Translations under genes and position numbers: made by a program
Source: Pseudonocardia sp.
GTDB taxonomy: Bacteria > Actinomycetota > Actinomycetes > Mycobacteriales > Pseudonocardiaceae
Length of the DNA: 64,000 nt
Assembly: GCF_029263155.1 (NCBI RefSeq)
Contig: NZ_JAJCYB010000101.1
Span: 1-64,000 of the forward strand
Reading direction: 5' to 3'
In this document: positions 58,272 through 64,000 of the stretch, one piece after another
Layout of the letters: every line of letters starts with the position of its first letter
Position numbering within the stretch: position 1 is the first letter of the stretch
The notes under the pieces: generated by a model
What the model saw: only the letters and a program-made list of their open reading frames with translations
Database searches by the model: none
Told to the model about the DNA's origin: nothing

Positions 58272-60262
58272 GTGCCGATCCGCTCACGGCACTGCGCGAC
58301 CTGTGCCGGGACGGGGCCGGGCGCGCCCGCGACGAGCGGCTGCGCGCCGAGCTCGTCGCGATCGGGGGCCAGCTCGACCGCCCGCTGCAGCTGGCCGTGG
58401 CCGGTGCCGTCAGCGCGGGGAAGTCGACGCTGATCAACGCGCTGCTGCGGCGCCCGGTGGCACCCGCCGACGCGGGGGAGTGCACGCGGCTGGTCACCTG
58501 GTACGAGCACGGCGAGGACGGGGTGGTGCACGTCGAGTGCGCCGACGGCTCGGCCCGCCGACTGTCACTTGTCGACGGGCGGGTGCCCGACGACCTCGGG
58601 GTCGCCGCCGAGCAGGTCGTCCGGCTGCGCGTCCAGCTCGACGACCCGACGCTGCGCACCGTCACCGTCATCGACACCCCGGGCGTCAACACCGTGTCGG
58701 CGGAGAACGAGGACGCCACGCGGCGGCTGCTGTTCGGCGACGCCGCCGCCGAGCACGCGCAGGCGCTGCTCTACGTGCTGCGCTACGTCCAGCGCTTCGA
58801 CGCCGACACCCTCGAGGAGTTCCGGGCGCTGTCCGCGGCGTGCGGGATGACCGCCGTGAACACCGCCGCGGTGCTCACCCAGATCGACCGCCGCGGTGAC
58901 GACGACGACCCGTGGCCCACCGCGCGCCGGCTGGTCGCGAGGGCGTCGGCCGACCTCGGGGGCCGCGTCCTCGACGTCGCCCCGGTGATCGGGCTGCTCG
59001 CCGAGACCGCCCGCGCCGGCCGGCTGGGGCCCGCCGAGCTGGCCGCGCTGCGCGAGCTGGCCGCGCTGCCCGTCGAGGAGCTCGACGACCTGCTGCTCGA
59101 CCTCGACGAGTTCACCACCGACGACTTCGGTCCCGTCGACCTGCCGACCCGGCGCGTGCTGGTCGCCCGGCTGCACCGCTACGGCATCCGGGAGGCCGTC
59201 GCCCGGCTGCGGGAGCGGCCCGGGACCGGCCGGGTCGAGCTGCACCGCTGGCTGGCCGGGCGGTCCGGCTACGGCGCCGACGTGGCCCCGGACGGGGCGA
59301 CCCAGGCCTATGAGCTGGGGACCGACGAGGTCGGGGTCGAGGGGCCCGACCCGACGCGCACCCTCGCCGACGTGCTGGACCGGTTCGCCCGCCACGCCGG
59401 GCGGCTCAAGGCGTTCGCCGCGGTCGGCCGGATCCGGGCGCTCGCCCGGCTGGCCGAACGGGACGGGGGTGTGGATCCGGCCGACGGCCCGCTGGTGGCC
59501 GAGCTGCGCGCGGCCGTCGACGAGAGCCGCCCGGTCACGGCCGGCCTGCGGGGACTGCGGATCCTCGCGGCGTGCGCCGCGGTCGGGCGGGGGCAGCTGC
59601 GCCTGGACGAGGACATGACCGCCGAGCTGATGCGCCTGGCCCGCCACGACGACCCCGCCACCGGCCTCGGCCTGCCGCCGACGTGCACCGCGGCCGACGT
59701 CGTCGTGGCGGCGGGGGAGGCCTCGCGTCGGTGGCGGCGGGTGGTGCAGCTCGCCGGGCCGACGGTCGGCGGGCAGCGGGCCCGCGACGTCCTGGGTGCG
59801 CTGGAGGACATCGCGGCCGCGGCGTTCGTCGCGGCCGGCGGGGCGGCGGCGGGTTCGCCGGATGTCGCCCTCCCCGACGGCGCAGGCCGGCGGGGCGACC
59901 CCGCGGAGCCCCCGCCCCTGCCGGGCGTGGGGCAGCGCGCCGGGGTGCACCGCGTCGCCCGGACCGGTTCCGGCCCCGCCGCCGTCCTGGATCCCGACAC
60001 GCTGGACCGGCTGGCCGCCTCGACCGCGCTGGGGGAGCGGGAGCGGGCGGCGGTGACGGCCCTGCTCGCCTCCGCAGGCCCGGCCGTGCTCGTGGGGGCC
60101 GCGCCGGATGCATCCCCCACCGAGGTCGTCACGGGGGCCGCCGAGCTCGCCGGCCGGTTCCGCGCGCTGCTGCACCGGCCGCTCCCGCCGCCCGAGCGGC
60201 GCGCGCTGCGGGCGATCTGCGAGGTGTTCGAGTCGATCGTGCACGGCGGAGGGACGACATGA
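58265..60262 (+). CDS. dynamin-like GTPase 1
   Basis: A 665-aa large GTPase. G1 is GAVSAGKST at about residues 47-55, the switch Thr is in ECTRLVTWY, G3 is DTPGVNT and G4 is TQID. The remainder is helical, with Ala/Arg-rich segments but no clear transmembrane pair. Bacterial dynamins act in pairs to remodel or repair membranes. ATG 58265 lies 7 bp inside the upstream gene, and its stop overlaps the second GTPase (ATGA), so the three are translated together. Confidence 0.88.
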   Translation: MVSADPLTALRDLCRDGAGRARDERLRAELVAIGGQLDRPLQLAVAGAVSAGKSTLINALLRRPVAPADAGECTRLVTWYEHGEDGVVHVECADGSARRLSLVDGRVPDDLGVAAEQVVRLRVQLDDPTLRTVTVIDTPGVNTVSAENEDATRRLLFGDAAAEHAQALLYVLRYVQRFDADTLEEFRALSAACGMTAVNTAAVLTQIDRRGDDDDPWPTARRLVARASADLGGRVLDVAPVIGLLAETARAGRLGPAELAALRELAALPVEELDDLLLDLDEFTTDDFGPVDLPTRRVLVARLHRYGIREAVARLRERPGTGRVELHRWLAGRSGYGADVAPDGATQAYELGTDEVGVEGPDPTRTLADVLDRFARHAGRLKAFAAVGRIRALARLAERDGGVDPADGPLVAELRAAVDESRPVTAGLRGLRILAACAAVGRGQLRLDEDMTAELMRLARHDDPATGLGLPPTCTAADVVVAAGEASRRWRRVVQLAGPTVGGQRARDVLGALEDIAAAAFVAAGGAAAGSPDVALPDGAGRRGDPAEPPPLPGVGQRAGVHRVARTGSGPAAVLDPDTLDRLAASTALGERERAAVTALLASAGPAVLVGAAPDASPTEVVTGAAELAGRFRALLHRPLPPPERRALRAICEVFESIVHGGGTT

Positions 60263-62124
60263 ACCCAGGAGCGGTCGCCGGCGTGCTGCGGCTGGCCAAC
60301 GAGGTGCACGGGCTGGCCCGGGCGGCCGGGCGCACCGACATCAGCGGGCCGCTGGCCGAGCAGGCCGGCCGCTGGAAGGACACCACCGCCACGCTGGTGC
60401 TGGCCGGCGCCCAGAAGCGGGGCAAGAGCCGGCTGCTCAACTGCCTGGTCGGGCACCCCGACCTGCTCCCCGTCGACGCCGACATCGCCACCCACACCCA
60501 GGTGGCGGTGGTGCGCGGCCCGGCGCTGCGGGTCACCGTGCACCGGGCCGACGGCAGCTCGGCCGACGTCGACCCGACGCAGCTGCCCGCCTACGCGTCG
60601 GTGCTCGGCGATCCCGCGGTGCTGCGCGAGGTCACCGGCCTGCAGGTGTGCCTCGACGAGCCGCTCCTCGACGGCCTGCGCCTCGTCGACACCCCGGGGG
60701 TGGACAGCCTCACCCTCGGGCACCGGCACGCCACGATGGGCGCGCTGTCCGGCGCGGACGCGCTGCTGTTCGCCGTCAGCGCCCAGGACCAGCCGATCCT
60801 GCGCCACGAGCTGGAGTTCCTCGCCGAGGCGGCGGACCGCATCGCCTCGGTCGCGTTCGTGCTCACGAAGGTGGAGGACTCCACGTCGTGGCGCGACCTG
60901 CTGCGGGAGAACCGGGAACGGCTCGCCCGGTTCTGCTCGGGCCTCGACCCCGTCGTCGCGACACGGCTGACGGAGGCACCGTGGCTGCCGGTCAGCGCCA
61001 AGCTCGGCGAGGCCGCGCTGGCCCTGGAGAGGTCCGGGCACTCCGACCGGGCGCAGGCGCGGCTGGAACGCAGCGGGCTGCCGGCGCTGCGCCGCCACGT
61101 CCGGCGGTGCGCCGAGCGCCGCGAGCTCGTGCGCGCCGGGGGCGTGCTGGCCCTGGTCGTGTCCGGGTTGCGGGCGCTGGCCGAGCCCGAGCAGGACCGC
61201 GCGGCCGGTACCGAGGTGGCGGGGATCGAGGTGCGCCGCGCCGTCGTCGACGCCGAGATCGAGGCCCTGGCCCGGCTGCGGCGGGAACGCCGCCGCCGCA
61301 GCATCGACCACCAGACGCTGGGCAGGCGCGTCTCCAACCGCGCCCGCGCGCGGCTGGAGGGCTACCGGCGTACCTACGAGCGCGAGATCGGTGACCTCGC
61401 GACCCCGGCCGCCGTCGCCCGCTACGCCGAGTCGCTGCCGGGCAGCATCGAGCGCACGCTCGGGGCGGCGTGGCAGGAGATCGTCGCCGACACCGAGCGC
61501 ACCGTCGCCGACGCCCTGCCGCGCTACCTCGTCGAGATGGGCGTCGATCCCTCCGAACTCGACGCGGTGGCGATGGAGGCCCCGGCCCGGGCACCCGGCC
61601 ACCTGCACGCCGCGGGATCCGGCGGGAGGTTCGACGTGATCGGCGAGGGCGTGCCCGCGCTGATGATGGCCGGCAGCGTCGGCTATCTGTCCTCGCACGC
61701 GTTCGTCGGGCTGGCGTTCGGCCTGCCGTTCCTGCTCCCCGTCGCGATCGGCGCGGCGCTGGCGGGCACGCTGCTCACCCACCGCCGCCGCGTCGCCGAG
61801 GCCGCCCGCAACCGCGCCGCCCTGACCAAGGCGCTGACCGACGCGTTCTCGGTGGCGGTCAACGAGATGGTGCTCGCCGTCGACCAGGCCGTCGCCGCCT
61901 GGCGCGGAGGGGCCGAGCAGGCGGTGGACGCGGCGTTCGCGGTGCGCCAGCAGGAGCTCGACGCCAGGCGCCGGGAGCTCGCCGGTCTCGCCGCGCAGGA
62001 CGCGGCGGAACGCCGCAGGTCGGCGGCGAAGGCGGAGGACAGCCTGCGCGCGCTGACCGAGGCCCAGGAACGCGCGCAGACCCTGGGCGCGGAGCTGGCC
62101 GAGGCGATGCGCGCGACGGCGTAG
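60259..62124 (+). CDS. dynamin-like GTPase 2 with membrane hairpin
   Basis: A 621-aa partner GTPase. G1 is GAQKRGKS near residues 50-57, G3 DTPGVDS, G4 TKVED. After a helical stalk, two hydrophobic helices (VPALMMAGSVGYLSS and VGLAFGLPFLLPVAIGAALAGTLL) around residues 470-515 form a membrane hairpin, then a coiled-coil tail. It resembles the IniC/DynA/DynB group of actinobacterial dynamins. The start overlaps GTPase 1 by 4 nt. The convergent Hsp70-like gene ends 32 bp away. Confidence 0.88.
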   Translation: MNPGAVAGVLRLANEVHGLARAAGRTDISGPLAEQAGRWKDTTATLVLAGAQKRGKSRLLNCLVGHPDLLPVDADIATHTQVAVVRGPALRVTVHRADGSSADVDPTQLPAYASVLGDPAVLREVTGLQVCLDEPLLDGLRLVDTPGVDSLTLGHRHATMGALSGADALLFAVSAQDQPILRHELEFLAEAADRIASVAFVLTKVEDSTSWRDLLRENRERLARFCSGLDPVVATRLTEAPWLPVSAKLGEAALALERSGHSDRAQARLERSGLPALRRHVRRCAERRELVRAGGVLALVVSGLRALAEPEQDRAAGTEVAGIEVRRAVVDAEIEALARLRRERRRRSIDHQTLGRRVSNRARARLEGYRRTYEREIGDLATPAAVARYAESLPGSIERTLGAAWQEIVADTERTVADALPRYLVEMGVDPSELDAVAMEAPARAPGHLHAAGSGGRFDVIGEGVPALMMAGSVGYLSSHAFVGLAFGLPFLLPVAIGAALAGTLLTHRRRVAEAARNRAALTKALTDAFSVAVNEMVLAVDQAVAAWRGGAEQAVDAAFAVRQQELDARRRELAGLAAQDAAERRRSAAKAEDSLRALTEAQERAQTLGAELAEAMRATA

Positions 62125-62156
62125 GCCCGGCCGACCCAGGGGGACGGCGGCCGCCG

Positions 62157-64000
62157 CTACCGCAGGCGGACGAGGAGCCCGGCGTCCGCGCAGCCGTCGC
62201 CGGGGGGCGCGTCGGGGACGTGCCTGCCGAGCACCGTGTCCCCGATGCGGCCCACCGGCTCCACCCAGCCGGGGGCCGAGGCGAGCACCCGGGCGGCGTC
62301 GGGGTCGGCGCGGACCAGGTGGGAGCCGCCGGTGCCGTCCGCGACCCCGACGAGCAGCTCCGGACCGTCGGGACGGACGCGGGGGGCGTCGTCGGGGCGG
62401 GCCGCCGCGGGGGAGCCCAGCAGGGCGGGCCAGCGGCCCAGCTCGCGGCGGCGCCCGTCGACCAGCACGTGCAGGGTGAACCCCCGGCCCGGGGCGAGCC
62501 GGTCCACCGCGAGCCCGAACGCGTGCGGGCCCGCCGCCACCCAGCGCACCGCACCGCCCGGTGGCCGGGGCAGGAACAGGCGCCGGTCGGTGCCGTGGCG
62601 CAGGTCGGCGTAGCTCTCCAGCCCCACGCTGGTGGCCAGCAGCCAGCGCCCGGCGGCGCCGAGCACCTGCTGCGCCCACGGGGTGCGGCCCGGCTGCGGC
62701 TGCTGCTCGGCGACCTGCACGACCTCGCCCGACGGGCCGACCAGGCTCAGCGCCTGGCGGTGCGGATGCGCGGTGATCACGGCGCAGGACCGGCCGTCGC
62801 CGAACAGCGCAGGCGCCGAGCTGGACGGTCCGTCCGGGTCGAGGAAGCGGCGCGCGGGGTCGGCGTACCGGTAGACGGCCGGTCCCAGGGCCACCACCGG
62901 ACCGGCTGGTGTCCCCGGCCGCGCCCCGAGCGGGAACACCTGGACGGCGAGCGAGCCGGTCTCCCCGGGGGCCTGCCCGTCGACGAGGTGGGTGTCGGGC
63001 GACCGTAGCACCGCCCACGCGACCGGCCCGTCGGCCAGCAGGAACGGTCGGTACGGGGTGGGCAGCACGCTGGTGGCGCCGACCGACAGGTCCCGGCCCA
63101 GGGTGTGGCAGCGCAGCTCGCCGTCGCGGCGCTCGGCGACGACGACCCCCGCCGCGGACACCGCCCAGCCGACCAACCGGCCGAGCCGGATCTTGTGGTC
63201 CGCCCGGCCCGTGCGGGGGTCGACCCGGGCGATGCGGTGCGCCCCGCCGGGCCCGTCCGGCGCCGACCAGGTGTAGAGCCGGCCCGCCGCGACCCGGGCG
63301 TCGAGCACCGCCTCGGCGAGGGTCGCCAGGCCCCGAGCCGCCTGGGCCGGGGCCGGAGTCGGGGCGGAGTGGGCGGGTGGTGTCCGGGGCAGCGCCGGGT
63401 CCGGGCGGCCGGGCCTGCCCGGGGCGACCGGCTGGGCGACCGGCTGGGCGACCGGAGACGCGGTCCGCGGCGCGACCGGCGGAGTGGTCGCCCCCAGTGA
63501 CCGCCACGCCGCGCCCAGCGCCACGGCCGACTTCGGGTCCCGACGGGTGCGGACCAGGTCGCCGTGCGCGTCACGCAGCACCCGCTCCACCAGCGGCGTG
63601 CGGCTCGAGCCGCCGGTCAGGAACACGGCCGCGGGCTCGGTGTCGGCCAGGGTGCCGGCGAGGATGCGGGCGCTGCGGCGCACGTCGTCACCGATGAGGG
63701 CGTCGAGCTCGGCCCGGCTGACGTGGACGTCGGTGTCGGCGCCGATCACGTACCGGCTGGTCGTCTCGGCCTCGGACAGCGCCTCCTTCGCCAGCCGCGC
63801 CTCGGTGAGCAGGTCGGCGGCGGCGGCGAGCCAGGCCCGCTCGGGGTTCGTGGCGAGCTCGGCCCACCAGTGCGGCGCGGAGTGCGCGAGCTGCTCGCCG
63901 ACGTGCCGGTAGACGAGCTGGTCGAAGACCTCACCGCCCAGGTCCGGGTCCCCGCCGGGGGTCCCGAGGACCCGGAACCCGCCCCGCTCGGCGGCCAGCA
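62157..64000 (-). CDS. Hsp70-like protein, 5' end outside window
   Basis: The C-terminal 613 residues of an Hsp70-type protein; the frame is open to the right edge of the window. The visible nucleotide-binding part has DLGGEVFDQLVYRHV, which matches the DnaK block DLGGxxFD, and FLTGGSSRTPLV, the ATP-binding loop near its end. In place of the usual substrate-binding domain it has about 430 residues with Pro-rich linker and repeated beta-strand motifs, perhaps a propeller. Hsp70-like proteins with such tails occur beside dynamin genes in actinobacteria. The true start is not visible. Confidence 0.82.
   Translation of the reverse strand, partial: LAAERGGFRVLGTPGGDPDLGGEVFDQLVYRHVGEQLAHSAPHWWAELATNPERAWLAAAADLLTEARLAKEALSEAETTSRYVIGADTDVHVSRAELDALIGDDVRRSARILAGTLADTEPAAVFLTGGSSRTPLVERVLRDAHGDLVRTRRDPKSAVALGAAWRSLGATTPPVAPRTASPVAQPVAQPVAPGRPGRPDPALPRTPPAHSAPTPAPAQAARGLATLAEAVLDARVAAGRLYTWSAPDGPGGAHRIARVDPRTGRADHKIRLGRLVGWAVSAAGVVVAERRDGELRCHTLGRDLSVGATSVLPTPYRPFLLADGPVAWAVLRSPDTHLVDGQAPGETGSLAVQVFPLGARPGTPAGPVVALGPAVYRYADPARRFLDPDGPSSSAPALFGDGRSCAVITAHPHRQALSLVGPSGEVVQVAEQQPQPGRTPWAQQVLGAAGRWLLATSVGLESYADLRHGTDRRLFLPRPPGGAVRWVAAGPHAFGLAVDRLAPGRGFTLHVLVDGRRRELGRWPALLGSPAAARPDDAPRVRPDGPELLVGVADGTGGSHLVRADPDAARVLASAPGWVEPVGRIGDTVLGRHVPDAPPGDGCADAGLLVRLR

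Noticed and set aside
59308..63507. 1399-codon minus-strand frame
   Set aside because: Antisense shadow of both dynamin genes and an off-frame of the Hsp70-like gene; Arg/Pro/Gly composition.

Overview
The window is very GC-rich DNA with dense genes, many GTG starts and long spurious antisense frames, as expected of a high-GC actinobacterium. It carries mycothiol synthesis (mshC), a Pup-proteasome system (mpa, dop, pup, prcB, prcA, pafA, pafB, pafC), Tat components and WYL regulators. The core order mshC, PAC2, metH, hisE-hisG, recB-like, trmI, mpa, dop, pup, prcBA, pafA, pafBC, tatAC, helY, DUF4333 parallels the M. tuberculosis Rv2130c-Rv2091c region as I remember it. A member of the Pseudonocardiales, perhaps Pseudonocardia, is my best guess; this is inference, not a database match.

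Layout. 1-7.3 kb: possible edge of a group II intron, a crotonase-fold protein, an L,D-transpeptidase, a BlaI-like repressor with an M56 peptidase, a MoxR ATPase with its VWA partner, and a GNAT. 7.4-8.7 kb: an orphan MNT-type nucleotidyltransferase next to a HEPN-toxin scrap, then a GNAT with a cysteine-rich tail. 8.7-25 kb: the conserved core (mshC, MFS exporter, PAC2, metH, HAD, hisE-hisG, thioesterase, RecB-like nuclease, lipoprotein, trmI, mpa). 25-33.5 kb: an accessory block (SEC-C protein, DASS transporter, VOC, AraC, large LuxR regulator, YceI/MarR pair, zinc alcohol dehydrogenase). 33.6-37.8 kb: dop, an inserted VapBC-like toxin-antitoxin pair, pup, prcB, prcA. 37.8-46.2 kb: a second accessory block (broken GNAT, RraA-like protein, hydrolase, VOC, PAP2/diacylglycerol kinase, DUF1660-like protein, an unusual MFS transporter with a giant cytoplasmic tail, a CBS-domain M50 protease). 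46.3-55.5 kb: pafA, pafB, pafC, tatA, tatC, helY and a DUF4333 protein. 55.5-64 kb: Eis-like acetyltransferase, a DTDGDG-repeat protein, an ECF-type sigma factor, an acidic repeat protein, two dynamin-like GTPases and a convergent Hsp70-like gene running off the right edge.

Regulation visible in the sequence. About twenty genes have a TANNNT hexamer ending 6-8 nt before the start codon, so leaderless transcription is the rule here. Palindromic operators sit at the BlaI-like, MarR and antitoxin promoters. dop is preceded by a leaderless 8-codon micro-ORF whose stop overlaps the dop start. Strong hairpins lie after mpa, yceI, marR/adh and pafA.

Most unusual items: a dispersed family of about 66-bp palindromic intergenic repeats (eight copies in three clusters), the MFS-coiled-coil-winged-helix fusion, the acidic protein/double dynamin/Hsp70 locus, the toxin-antitoxin insertion between dop and pup, and the dop leader micro-ORF. 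I saw no rRNA, tRNA, CRISPR array, prophage or intact insertion sequence.
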